Assembly (NCBI GenBank): GCA_015065265.1
Contig: SVQQ01000014.1
Location: forward strand, 1 to 40,073
Direction: 5' to 3'
Origin: Oscillospiraceae bacterium
Lineage (GTDB): Bacteria; Bacillota; Clostridia; Oscillospirales; SIG627
Length of the DNA stretch: 40,073 nucleotides
Each line of letters begins with the position of its first letter. Position 1 is the first letter of the stretch. This document shows positions 8,286-19,366 of this stretch, piece by piece. The translations under genes and the position numbers were made by a program. The notes under the pieces were generated by a model. It saw nothing but the letters and a program-made list of their open reading frames with translations. It was not told the DNA's origin and did no database searches.

Positions 8286-8570
8286 GTGGGATCAACCGCT
8301 TTTGTTGTCATTTTAGGTATTAGCACAGTTTTTGTGGGACTTATCATTATAATTTTACTTTGCAAACTTATGAGCTTTTTCGTTAAGGTGACAGAACGTG
8401 CACCTCAAGAACCCATACAGTCCAAAATCAACTCATCACCTAATCCCGTTTCCCCTGCTGCACCTATTCAGGACAAAGGGGCGCTCATTGCGGCAGTTTC
8501 TGCGGTAGTTGCAGAAGAACTTGGAACAAGCGTTTCAAACATCAGAATACATTCAATCAAAAGAGTTTAA
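8286..8570 (+). CDS. Decarboxylase gamma-subunit-like membrane protein (OadG family)
   Basis: A 94-aa small subunit that in known pumps anchors and assembles the alpha and beta subunits. There is one N-terminal membrane helix (about residues 5-30). A charged juxtamembrane segment (KLMSFFVKVTER) follows, then a Pro/Ser-rich linker. The C-terminal segment reads ALIAAVSAVVAEELGTSVSNIRIHSIKRV, typical of OadG-type proteins with the I-A-A-I/V-S-A-A-I/V-A pattern. The GTG start is preceded by GGAGG at 8272-8276. The gene is separated from the other pump genes and lies on the opposite strand beyond the response regulator. It is followed by its own terminator, so it is expressed as a single gene. Confidence 0.82.
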   Translation: MGSTAFVVILGISTVFVGLIIIILLCKLMSFFVKVTERAPQEPIQSKINSSPNPVSPAAPIQDKGALIAAVSAVVAEELGTSVSNIRIHSIKRV

Positions 8571-8576
8571 AATATG

Positions 8577-8610
8577 AAACGGGTTATTATTACAAACCCG
8601 TTTTTATTTT
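8577..8610 (+). terminator. Terminator after the gamma subunit gene
   Basis: A 9-bp stem (AAACGGGTT with AACCCGTTT, 8577-8585 with 8595-8603) is followed by a TTTTTATTTTT run. Confidence 0.85.
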
Positions 8611-8634
8611 TCGTTTCAAGGAGGATAAATAAAT

Positions 8635-9510
8635 ATGATTAAAAAAATGATAGTTCTATCTGTGATTTTGTTTGCATTCCAACTTGTTTCATGCAAATCA
8701 AACGAAAACACTATAAAAGATGAATTTTCAAAAAAACCACAAGACGTTACAGAGAATATTGAAACAAAAAATGATGAAGTAATAAATCATGAGCAGAATT
8801 CTATAAAGAAGAAGCCTGAGACTGTTGAAGAAATTATAGAGTTTGCAAACGAGCTTAAAGTTGACACATCTATGACTGCGTTTTCTCTTGAAAAAATTCT
8901 AGAAGATGCACAACCAAAACTTTCAGAAGATGGCGGAGATGACTACCAAAATGAGACTGCATATTTAGGAGATTCTGTAACTTTGGGACTCTCTTTTTTT
9001 AAAAATCATCCATCTGAAATGGTCATTGCAAAAGGTTCAATAAACCCTATGGACGCAGTTGACAAAAAATTAATCGAATTGCCCGACAAAACAATGGTTA
9101 ATTTTCCCGATGCTCTTAAACTCACAGGAGCAAAACGCGCAGTTTTAACCTTTGGCTCAAATGCTATAAGTGTAATGAGTGAAGAAACGTTTTTAAAATA
9201 CTATATTAAACTCATTGACGCAATTGAAGAAACGACGCCTGATTGTAAAATAATAATTCAAAGCATTACTCCTCTTGCAACTACTTGTACCCTAAAGAAA
9301 CTTACAAACACCCTTGTGAACCGTTCAAATCTTTTGCTTTTGGTGTTAGCATATTCAAGAGATTTATATTTTCTCGACTCCACGTCACAAATGAAAGATG
9401 AAAACGGATATTTAAAAATTGAATTTTGTTCTTCTGATGATGGAATACACATAAACGAAAAAGGTTATGAAGTGTGGATCGATATGCTAAGACGACACGT
9501 AGTTGAATAA
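8635..9510 (+). CDS. SGNH/GDSL-hydrolase lipoprotein
   Basis: A 291-aa surface lipoprotein. The signal peptide ends in the lipobox LVSC (Cys20). Residues about 21-105 are a charged, low-complexity linker, and the SGNH hydrolase-like domain spans about 106-290. Block I is YLGDSVTLGL with Ser114 as the putative nucleophile. A GSN motif (TFGSNAISVM) and a final block DDGIHINEKGYEVW supply the Asp/His pair. Similar clostridial proteins are predicted to act on cell-wall or polysaccharide esters, but the substrate is unknown. The ribosome binding site AAGGAGGAT is very strong. No separate promoter is seen between it and the terminator before it. Confidence 0.82.
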   Translation: MIKKMIVLSVILFAFQLVSCKSNENTIKDEFSKKPQDVTENIETKNDEVINHEQNSIKKKPETVEEIIEFANELKVDTSMTAFSLEKILEDAQPKLSEDGGDDYQNETAYLGDSVTLGLSFFKNHPSEMVIAKGSINPMDAVDKKLIELPDKTMVNFPDALKLTGAKRAVLTFGSNAISVMSEETFLKYYIKLIDAIEETTPDCKIIIQSITPLATTCTLKKLTNTLVNRSNLLLLVLAYSRDLYFLDSTSQMKDENGYLKIEFCSSDDGIHINEKGYEVWIDMLRRHVVE

Positions 9511-9520
9511 TTTTATTTTG

Positions 9521-9549
9521 TTGTGGCATAATATTTTCGCGGATATAAA
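9521..9549 (+). promoter_or_regulatory. Candidate promoter of the DUF378 gene
   Basis: TTGTGG, a 17-base spacer and TATAAA lie about 35 bases upstream of the ATG. Confidence 0.4.
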
Positions 9550-9581
9550 TCCGTAATATATTTAAAAGGAATCACAATAAT

Positions 9582-9797
9582 ATGTTAGATAGATTAGCAC
9601 TTATTATTCTGATAATAGGCGGAATTAACTGGGGATCTGTCGGACTTTTTAACTTTGATATCGTTTCTTTCATCTTCGGCGGATCAGATCAAATAATTAC
9701 GCGAATTATTTTTATGCTTGTAGGCATATCAGCACTTTGGAGCATATCACTTCTTTTCAGATCAAGAGAAAGACTTGTACCCGAAGAACAGCACTAA
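9582..9797 (+). CDS. DUF378 small membrane protein
   Basis: A 71-aa protein made of two predicted membrane helices (about 4-27 and 41-61). The DUF378 signature is LDRLALIILIIGGINWG followed by VGLFNFD. The family occurs widely in bacteria as a free-standing small protein, and its function is unknown. AAAGGA precedes the ATG. It lies between a candidate promoter and a strong terminator, so it appears to be monocistronic. Confidence 0.88.
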   Translation: MLDRLALIILIIGGINWGSVGLFNFDIVSFIFGGSDQIITRIIFMLVGISALWSISLLFRSRERLVPEEQH

Positions 9798-9802
9798 ATA
9801 TT

Positions 9803-9845
9803 AACACGCAAGAGATAGAAAAATATTCTCTTGCGTGTTTTTATA
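9803..9845 (+). terminator. Terminator after the DUF378 gene
   Basis: A 13-bp perfect stem (AACACGCAAGAGA, 9803-9815, with 9827-9839) with an 11-nt loop is followed by TTTTTATAATAA. Confidence 0.9.
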
Positions 9846-9864
9846 ATAACTTTGCATAAAAGAC

Positions 9865-9893
9865 TTGATTATTTTCTTCTTTTTTTGTATAAT
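9865..9893 (+). promoter_or_regulatory. Promoter of hpf
   Basis: TTGATT (9865-9870), a 17-base spacer and a perfect TATAAT (9888-9893). The predicted start of transcription is near 9900, only a few bases before the palindrome at 9903-9919. Confidence 0.7.
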
Positions 9894-9902
9894 ATTTATA
9901 GA

Positions 9903-9919
9903 AGGTATCCTTGATACCT
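9903..9919 (+). promoter_or_regulatory. 7-bp palindrome at the hpf transcript start
   Basis: AGGTATC-CTT-GATACCT lies immediately after the predicted +1 of hpf. It would either form the very 5' hairpin of the mRNA or serve as a repressor operator. Confidence 0.45.
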
Positions 9920-9943
9920 AATCCAACTAAAAGGAGTAAATAT

Positions 9944-10471
9944 ATGAAACACAATTACGTACTCAAAAAATTCACACTCACTCCAAAAGAACAGTCACAA
10001 ATTGAAAAAAGGTTGGAACGCTTATCTAAATTCTTTGGTGACGAAACTGAAGCAGTAATCAAAATCTCTTCAGAAAGAAACAAAGAAAAGATAGAAATAA
10101 CAATTTTTGAGGGCGGTTTCTTTTACAGAGCCGAAGAAGTTGACGACAAGGTCCAAAACGCTCTTGACAGAGCTATAGATATAATAGAAAGGCAGATAAG
10201 AAAGAACAAGACGAGACTTCAAAAGAGACTAAAAAAAGATGCTTTCCTCCCCCTCCCCGATGAAGAGATAGAAGACTTTGAAGAAGACGAAATTTCAATT
10301 ACAAGAATAAAGAATATACCTTATAAACCAATGTCGCCTGAAGAGGCAATTTTGCAAATGAATTTACTTGACCATCAGTTCTTCGTGTTTTTAAATACGG
10401 AAACGCAGAAAGTGTGCGTGGCATATAAACGCCACGGGAATGAATACGGACTTATCGTTCCTGAAGAATAA
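9944..10471 (+). CDS. hpf: Ribosome hibernation-promoting factor, long form
   Basis: A 175-aa protein that binds the 30S decoding region and dimerises 70S ribosomes into inactive 100S particles under nutrient stress. Residues about 1-100 are the S30AE (RaiA-like) domain (LKKFTLTPKEQSQIEKRLERL, VQNALDRAIDIIERQIRKNK). After an acidic linker, residues about 120-175 form the C-terminal dimerisation domain (MSPEEAILQMNLLDHQFFVF and CVAYKRHGNEYGLI). The ATG at 9944 has AAGGAG 8 bases upstream. An in-frame TTG at 9911 has no ribosome binding site and lies inside the palindrome, so it is rejected. Transcription comes from its own strong promoter. The stop codon lies inside the bidirectional terminator. 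Confidence 0.95.
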   Translation: MKHNYVLKKFTLTPKEQSQIEKRLERLSKFFGDETEAVIKISSERNKEKIEITIFEGGFFYRAEEVDDKVQNALDRAIDIIERQIRKNKTRLQKRLKKDAFLPLPDEEIEDFEEDEISITRIKNIPYKPMSPEEAILQMNLLDHQFFVFLNTETQKVCVAYKRHGNEYGLIVPEE

Positions 10472-10516
10472 AATAAAACAGACTGTGCTTTTGCACAGTC
10501 TGTTTTATTTTATTCT
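10465..10516. terminator. Bidirectional terminator, 24-bp perfect stem
   Basis: 10465-10488 pairs perfectly with 10493-10516 around a TTTT loop, flanked by A/T runs that suit both strands. Both converging stop codons (10469-10471 on +, 10510-10512 on -) are within the stem. Confidence 0.92.
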
Positions 10517-11667
10517 GTTACTTCTGTATTGTCGGTTGTGTTAGTATCTTCGACATTTTCTGTTGTTTTTTCTTCTTCAGTTGTTTCAACCTCAACTGCA
10601 TTTTCAAGAACAAATTCCATTGTCTTGTCAAAAATCAGAGTTTTCCAAATTTCAACTGAACCGTATGTTTCTTCAAATTCGGCAGGTTCGTAGCCATATT
10701 CTGCAGAAATTTCTGTAAGATATGCATCATAATCCGTCTTGGTAAGGTTCTCAATAAGGTTTTCTTCGTTAGCGATTGCAAAGAATATAAGTTCTTGCTC
10801 AACAACAGAAACTGCGTTAAGGTCAGCATAGTAATAGAACTCTTCTTCTGTGCTTCCTGAATACTCAGTAATGAAGGTCTTTAAGTCAACGTTGTAATAA
10901 CTTTTTGCGATATCTTCGTAGTAAGACACAAAATCGTTATAGTAGTAATCGTATTCTTCCTTGGGATAGTCTTTAATTTTAACGTTTTCGTAGATTACTT
11001 CGAAAGCGAGATTCTGTTTTTCTATTTCGATAGCAGCTGCTTTTTCTTTTGCAACGTCTTCGCCGAGTTTTACAAGCATTTCTTCAAGTGTTTCGCAGTT
11101 GTAAACTTCTTTTGCAAATGCATCGTTGAGTTCGGGAAGTACGATTTCCTTTATAGAGTGAATTTTAATTTTAAAATTAGCAAGTTTTCCATTGAGCTCA
11201 TCAACGCCATAATCTTCAGGGAATGTCACGTCAATTGTAAAGTCTTCACCTGTTTTATGACCTACGAGAGCATCTTCGAAGCCATCAATAAATCCTGCCT
11301 GACCGAGAACGAGTTCGTGATTGGTATCAGCACCGTTTTCAAAGGCTACACCGTCTACGTATCCTGTAAAATCGATAACGAGTGTATCGCCAAGTTTCGC
11401 ACCTCTGTCTGCAACGTCGGTCAATTCACCGTTTTCTTCAAGAAGTGCAAGGATGGCATCGTCAAGGTCTTCTTCTGTAACAGTTGAATCAAGTTTTTCG
11501 ATTTCTATACCAATATAATCATCTTTTGTAATATCAATATAGGGTGTCAAGTCGTACTGATAAGGCACTTCAATAAGATCGCCTATTTTTTTAACTGAGT
11601 CTGTGCTACAACCGGTCAGTGTCAAAACGATAAGCAATACAGATAAAAATAAAGCAATTTTTTTCAT
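10510..11667 (-). CDS. Trigger-factor-like lipoprotein with FKBP-type PPIase domain
   Basis: A 385-aa membrane-anchored foldase facing outward. The signal peptide has lipobox LTGC (Cys20). Next comes a short segment with trigger-factor-like pre-FKBP residues (IEIEKLDSTVTEEDLDDAI). The FKBP domain spans about 88-172 (GDTLVIDFTGYVDGVAFENG, LVLGQAGFIDGFEDALVGHK, FPEDYGVDELNGKLANFKI). The linker LPELNDAFAKEV is very close to cytosolic Tig. A helical C-terminal chaperone-like region rich in Tyr/Glu follows, ending in an acidic Thr/Glu tail. The ribosome-binding N-terminal domain of true trigger factor is replaced by the signal peptide. It probably assists folding of exported proteins, like PrsA. 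It is transcribed alone. Confidence 0.85.
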   Translation of the reverse strand: MKKIALFLSVLLIVLTLTGCSTDSVKKIGDLIEVPYQYDLTPYIDITKDDYIGIEIEKLDSTVTEEDLDDAILALLEENGELTDVADRGAKLGDTLVIDFTGYVDGVAFENGADTNHELVLGQAGFIDGFEDALVGHKTGEDFTIDVTFPEDYGVDELNGKLANFKIKIHSIKEIVLPELNDAFAKEVYNCETLEEMLVKLGEDVAKEKAAAIEIEKQNLAFEVIYENVKIKDYPKEEYDYYYNDFVSYYEDIAKSYYNVDLKTFITEYSGSTEEEFYYYADLNAVSVVEQELIFFAIANEENLIENLTKTDYDAYLTEISAEYGYEPAEFEETYGSVEIWKTLIFDKTMEFVLENAVEVETTEEEKTTENVEDTNTTDNTEVTE

Positions 11668-11785
11668 AATTTACCTCTTAAATTTATAGTTCTTTGAAAA
11701 GTATAACATAAAAATATAAAAAAAGGAATAGTTTTAATAAATATTATAAAATTTTACATAATATTTTAACAGAAAAGATATAATA

Positions 11786-14910
<3,125 letters not shown>

Positions 14911-14922
14911 TACTACCTCTTT

Positions 14923-17535
14923 TTATTTATTGTTTGCTATTTTTACAAGTTCATAAAGCATTGACATTGACTCATAGGGGGTCAGGGCATTTATGTCCAA
15001 GTTTTTAAGTTTGTCTACAAGTTCTGTCTCTACGATATCATCAAATGAAATGTTAGAATTTTCTTCTATTTCCATAGTCGGGCCGCTAATAGTTAGGTCA
15101 ACTTTGTATTTTTCCAGCATTCTGAGGTTTGCCTTTGCTTTTTTTATTACCTCGCTCTTTACTCCGGCAAGTTGTGCCACTTCAATTCCGTAACTGTCGT
15201 CGGCAGAACCTTTAAGAATTTTTCTCAAGAAAACAATGTTATCATCTTTTTTCTTAGCGGCGATATTGTAGTTATTAACCCCGTCTAACACGCCTTCCAG
15301 TTCTGAAAGTTCGTGGTAGTGAGTCGCAAACATTGTCTTTGCACCAATATTTTTTACGGTGTATTCGAGAACTGCTTTTGCAATGCTCATTCCGTCAAAA
15401 GTGCTTGTTCCTCTTCCAATTTCATCGTAAAGAATAAGACTTTTTGAAGTTGCGTTATTGAGAATGTATGCAACTTCGGTCATTTCAAGCATAAAGGTAG
15501 ACTGACCTGACGCCAGGTCGTCACTTGCGCCAACTCTTGTGAAAATCTTGTCTATAATTCCTATACGCGCTGATTTTGCAGGTACGAAACTACCCACCTG
15601 TGCCATTATGACAGTTAATGCCACTTGTCTCATATATGTAGATTTACCTGCCATATTGGGACCTGTGATAATAGCGACTCTATTAGCACTTCCGTCAAAG
15701 TGCGCATCATTTGGTACAAAGAATGAGTCAAGATACTTTTCTACAACAGGATGTCGAGAATTGACAAGTTCGAGAACGTCGGAATTGTCTACTTCGGGAC
15801 ACACGTAGTTATTCTCAACTGCAACTTCTGCAAGCGAAGAAATAACGTCAAGTGTTGCAAGAGTATCAGAACATTCTCTGATAAGGTCGTCATATTTTGC
15901 AACGGTTGCAACAATTTCCATAAATAGATTATATTCAAGTCCAGTTATCTTATCTTTTGCCCCAAGAATTTTAGACTCTAAATCTTTAAGCTCACTTGTA
16001 ATATATCTTTCTCCGTTTACGAGAGTCTGCTTACGGATATACCTTTCGGGAACAAGATTTGAAAAGGACTTTGAAACCTCTATGTAATATCCAAAAACCT
16101 TGTTATAACTGATTTTTAGATTTTTAATGCCTGTTTCCTGTCGCTCTGTGTTTTCAATCGAAGAAATATATGAGCCTACGTCCTTTATTACAGAGTTCAG
16201 GTCATCAACGTCCTGATTATATCCTTCTTTAATCATTCCACCCTCTCTGACGGAAAAAGGAGGATTGTCAACAATGGCGTGTTCAATCAAGTTTATAAGG
16301 AACGAAAGTTCACTTTCAGAAGAAAACGAACACCTATTCTTTGCCATTTTAATCATATCCGAGTCAGAAGTCTTGATTAGTAAACTAAGGTCACGAACAC
16401 ATCTTAAAGTATTTTCAATGGCTTTTAAATCTTTTGCATTGGGATTAGAATAGAGAACTTTTGTAAGAAGTCTTTCAAGGTCTTGAGTTTGCGAGAGTTT
16501 TTCTCTGACGTTGTCACGCATAAGGGGGTCTTTAATAAAGTCCTTTATGGCATCTTGGCGCATTTTAATCTGATTGCAGTTTAGCAGAGGCTTTTCAAGC
16601 CATCTTTTTAAAAGACGTGCGCCTACCGAACTCTTGGTTTTGTCAAGAACTCCAAGAAGCGAGCCCTTCTTTTCTCTCACGCGCATCTTCTCGGTAATTT
16701 CAAGGCTGCGACGGCTGGAAGCGTCTATTGTCATATAACTGTTTTCGTCATAGATAGTCAAGTGCTTAATCTGGTCAAACTGCTTTTTCTGTGTCTCGGA
16801 CAGATATGCGATAAGGTATGAAACTGAGAGAGTAAGAGCCTTGTTATCGTGAACCTTAAGCACCTTCTGACACTCGGGAGTTGCAGACAGGACAAGTTGT
16901 GTGTCAAGAGTGTTAAAGAGTTCTACCTCCGAAGTGTTTACAAGGCATCTTCCGCCCGCATTCACAAAGTCAATAATAGGCATATTGCCTGTCGGTACGT
17001 TAGGACAAAGAAGTTCAGAGGGTGAAAATACCGCTATCTCGTTTATAATCTTTGAATTCAGTTCCTGTACGGTAAGATTTGAAAAATATGTAGCGTTAAT
17101 TGCGCCTGTGGAAATGTCACAAAAAGCTATTGCAACAGTTTCGTCGTTGAATACAAGAGTTGACAGATAGTTACTCTGTGTTCCTTCTATCATTGAACCG
17201 TCGGTCAAAGTTCCTGCGGTTATAACGCGTACTACTTCCCTTTTGACGATACCTTTTGCCTGAGAAGGATCTTCCGTTTGTTCGCAGATTGCTACCTTGT
17301 AGCCCTTTTCCACTAATTTTTTAATATACGGGTCGCAACTGTGAAAAGGAACTCCGCACATAGGCGCACGTTCGGCTTCACCGCAGTCTCTACCTGTGAG
17401 GGTTATTTCAAGGGCTTTTGACGCTTTTTTTGCATCGTCAAAAAACATCTCGTAAAAATCGCCCAGTCTATACATTAAAATGAAATCTTTATATTGATTT
17501 TTGATTTCAAAATACTGTTGCATCATTGGAGTCAT
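14923..17535 (-). CDS. mutS: DNA mismatch repair protein MutS
   Basis: An 870-aa mismatch sensor. The N-terminal mismatch-binding domain has the Phe-x-Glu motif in LGDFYEMFFDDAKKA. Connector, lever and clamp domains follow. The ATPase has Walker A GPNMAGKSTYMRQ and Walker B LILYDEIGRGTSTFDG, then the ATHYHEL motif. The C-terminus (about 800-870) is the usual variable tail. This is the MutS1 type, not MutS2, because it has the mismatch-reading N-terminus and is paired with mutL. The first ATG is used; two further ATGs occur at codons 4 and 5, and the upstream AGGTTGG site is weak. Confidence 0.96.
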   Translation of the reverse strand: MTPMMQQYFEIKNQYKDFILMYRLGDFYEMFFDDAKKASKALEITLTGRDCGEAERAPMCGVPFHSCDPYIKKLVEKGYKVAICEQTEDPSQAKGIVKREVVRVITAGTLTDGSMIEGTQSNYLSTLVFNDETVAIAFCDISTGAINATYFSNLTVQELNSKIINEIAVFSPSELLCPNVPTGNMPIIDFVNAGGRCLVNTSEVELFNTLDTQLVLSATPECQKVLKVHDNKALTLSVSYLIAYLSETQKKQFDQIKHLTIYDENSYMTIDASSRRSLEITEKMRVREKKGSLLGVLDKTKSSVGARLLKRWLEKPLLNCNQIKMRQDAIKDFIKDPLMRDNVREKLSQTQDLERLLTKVLYSNPNAKDLKAIENTLRCVRDLSLLIKTSDSDMIKMAKNRCSFSSESELSFLINLIEHAIVDNPPFSVREGGMIKEGYNQDVDDLNSVIKDVGSYISSIENTERQETGIKNLKISYNKVFGYYIEVSKSFSNLVPERYIRKQTLVNGERYITSELKDLESKILGAKDKITGLEYNLFMEIVATVAKYDDLIRECSDTLATLDVISSLAEVAVENNYVCPEVDNSDVLELVNSRHPVVEKYLDSFFVPNDAHFDGSANRVAIITGPNMAGKSTYMRQVALTVIMAQVGSFVPAKSARIGIIDKIFTRVGASDDLASGQSTFMLEMTEVAYILNNATSKSLILYDEIGRGTSTFDGMSIAKAVLEYTVKNIGAKTMFATHYHELSELEGVLDGVNNYNIAAKKKDDNIVFLRKILKGSADDSYGIEVAQLAGVKSEVIKKAKANLRMLEKYKVDLTISGPTMEIEENSNISFDDIVETELVDKLKNLDINALTPYESMSMLYELVKIANNK

Positions 17536-17560
17536 TTAATACACCAACCTATCTTATTTT

Positions 17561-17947
17561 TTAGTGATTACAGTGTCCGCAGTTTGCACATTTATCAGGT
17601 GTGCATCCTTCGTCATTACCATTCATAGCCTGAAGAATAATGGAATTTACGTCATCCATAAGTTTCCCAAGTTCTTCATGCGCCTGACCGTATTTAAGCA
17701 TAGCGTCTCTTGACATAATCTGTTGATAAAGTTGATTGAGTCTGTCGGTAGAGTTTTCTTTTTTATCCTCTTCGCTACCTTGATTATTGACAATGTCAAT
17801 TCTTAATTTTTCCATATTGTATGCTTCTATCAACTGTTCAAGTTCTGTGTCTGCCTCGTACAATGATTTTGCATAGATATAGTTTTTATACTGTTCTGTA
17901 TGTGTGAGTGCCTCACCTAAAGTTTTTGCAAGTTCTGTTACGTCCAT
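17561..17947 (-). CDS. YlbF/YmcA (RicA-like) family protein with C-terminal Cys cluster
   Basis: A 128-aa helical protein of the Com_YlbF family. In B. subtilis YlbF, YmcA and YaaT form the Ric complex, which binds [4Fe-4S] clusters and assists RNase Y-dependent mRNA maturation and development. The N-terminal two-thirds is amphipathic helix. The last 16 residues hold four cysteines (GCTPDKCANCGHCNH), a likely Fe-S or zinc site. Its position between miaB and mutS is that of ymcA in B. subtilis (miaB-ymcA-cotE-mutS-mutL), which supports orthology with YmcA/RicA. The start is the ATG at 17947, with GAGAGG just upstream. An in-frame TTG at 17962 has no ribosome binding site. Confidence 0.85.
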   Translation of the reverse strand: MDVTELAKTLGEALTHTEQYKNYIYAKSLYEADTELEQLIEAYNMEKLRIDIVNNQGSEEDKKENSTDRLNQLYQQIMSRDAMLKYGQAHEELGKLMDDVNSIILQAMNGNDEGCTPDKCANCGHCNH

Positions 17948-17962
17948 AATAATACCTCTCAA

Positions 17963-19366
17963 TTATTTTAATTTTCCATAAATTGTATAGGACTCTGTAC
18001 GTTCTACTTCCACGTCGACGACCTGTCCCGGTAGAAGTGCGCGTGAGTCTTTAGGGAAGTGAATTATTTTACCTTGTTCAGTTCTTCCCGCCCAAACGTT
18101 TTCATTTGTTTTACTGTTTCCCTCTATTATAACTTTTAGTACTTTATTAACCAACTTTAAGTTGTTTTCATTTGAAATTTTCTGTTGAAGTTCTAAAAGT
18201 CTTCCCATTCTGTCTTTCTTTGTTTCATCGTCAATCTGTTCAGTCATTTCGGCGGCTTTAGTGCCTTTTCTCTTAGAATAAATGAAGGAATACACCGAAT
18301 CAAACCTGACTTCTTCAAGTGCAGAAAGTGTTTCAACAAAATCTTCTTCTGTTTCCCCAGGGAAACCTACGATTACGTCTGTAGTAAGAGAAATTTCAGG
18401 CATTACACTTTTTGCATACTTACACAGTTCAAGAAACGTCTTTCTGTCGTAGTGTCTGTTCATCTCAGAAAGTATTCTGTCTGACCCCGACTGCATAGGT
18501 AGATGAAAATGCGGTGCCATATGTCGACTTTGTGATATAAAATCAAAAAGTTCATGTGTGGCATCTTTGGGGTGGGAAGTCATAAACCTTAAAACGAAGT
18601 CCCCCTGAATTTCATCAAGAGCACGTAATAAGTCCACGAAACTTGGCGTGTCTTTTAAATCTTTGCCATAAGAATTTACGTTTTGACCTAAAAGGGTAAT
18701 ATCTTTATATCCTTTTGAAACAAGGTCTTTTACCTCGCTAATCACCGCTGACATTTCACGGCTACGTTCTCTTCCTCTAACGTAAGGAACAACACAATAG
18801 GTACAGAAGTTGTTGCAACCGTACATAATTGAAACCCAGGCAGTTTTTGTACTCTTTCTGAGGACAGGAACTTCCTCTACCATATCCCCCTTATTTGTTT
18901 CATACGACTCAACAAAAAACTGTCTTTTTGTTCTCTCAAGCACCTTTTCCACAATTTGTGGGAATTTGAAAATCATATTGGTGCCAAAAACAAAGTCAAC
19001 GTAAGGATATTTATGTTTTATATCCTCTTTTCTGTGCTCCTGTTGTACCATACAACCGCAAAGTCCAACGATAAGAGAGGGGTTTAATTCTTTTAAGTGT
19101 TTTATATGTCCAGTGTGAGAAAGTGCTTTGAGTTCCGCGTGTTCTCTCACCGCACAGGTATTAAACAATATTAAATCGGCTTCGTTTTTATCATCTGTTA
19201 TATCAAAGCCTATTTCCTTTGCCATACCCATAAGTTTTTCACTGTCAGCCTCATTTTGTTGGCATCCATAGGTTTCAATGAAAAAAAGTGGAGTTCTGTT
19301 ATATATAATTTTAATTTTCTCTTTTAGGCGGTTAATACAATCACCGTTAAGTTCTATATAATTCAT
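17963..19366 (-). CDS. miaB: tRNA-2-methylthio-N6-dimethylallyladenosine synthase
   Basis: A 467-aa radical-SAM methylthiotransferase that converts i6A37 to ms2i6A37 in tRNAs reading UNN codons. An N-terminal extension of about 28 residues is followed by the UPF0004 domain with auxiliary-cluster cysteines (ETYGCQQNEADSEKL, FNTCAVRE, GLCGCMVQ). The radical-SAM domain carries the CxxxCxxC motif in YGCNNFCTYCVVPYVRGRERSR. A C-terminal TRAM domain is at about 405-467. VPYVRGRERSR fits MiaB rather than MtaB or RimO. It overlaps the tcdA stop by one base (TAATG), implying translational coupling. Confidence 0.95.
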   Translation of the reverse strand: MNYIELNGDCINRLKEKIKIIYNRTPLFFIETYGCQQNEADSEKLMGMAKEIGFDITDDKNEADLILFNTCAVREHAELKALSHTGHIKHLKELNPSLIVGLCGCMVQQEHRKEDIKHKYPYVDFVFGTNMIFKFPQIVEKVLERTKRQFFVESYETNKGDMVEEVPVLRKSTKTAWVSIMYGCNNFCTYCVVPYVRGRERSREMSAVISEVKDLVSKGYKDITLLGQNVNSYGKDLKDTPSFVDLLRALDEIQGDFVLRFMTSHPKDATHELFDFISQSRHMAPHFHLPMQSGSDRILSEMNRHYDRKTFLELCKYAKSVMPEISLTTDVIVGFPGETEEDFVETLSALEEVRFDSVYSFIYSKRKGTKAAEMTEQIDDETKKDRMGRLLELQQKISNENNLKLVNKVLKVIIEGNSKTNENVWAGRTEQGKIIHFPKDSRALLPGQVVDVEVERTESYTIYGKLK

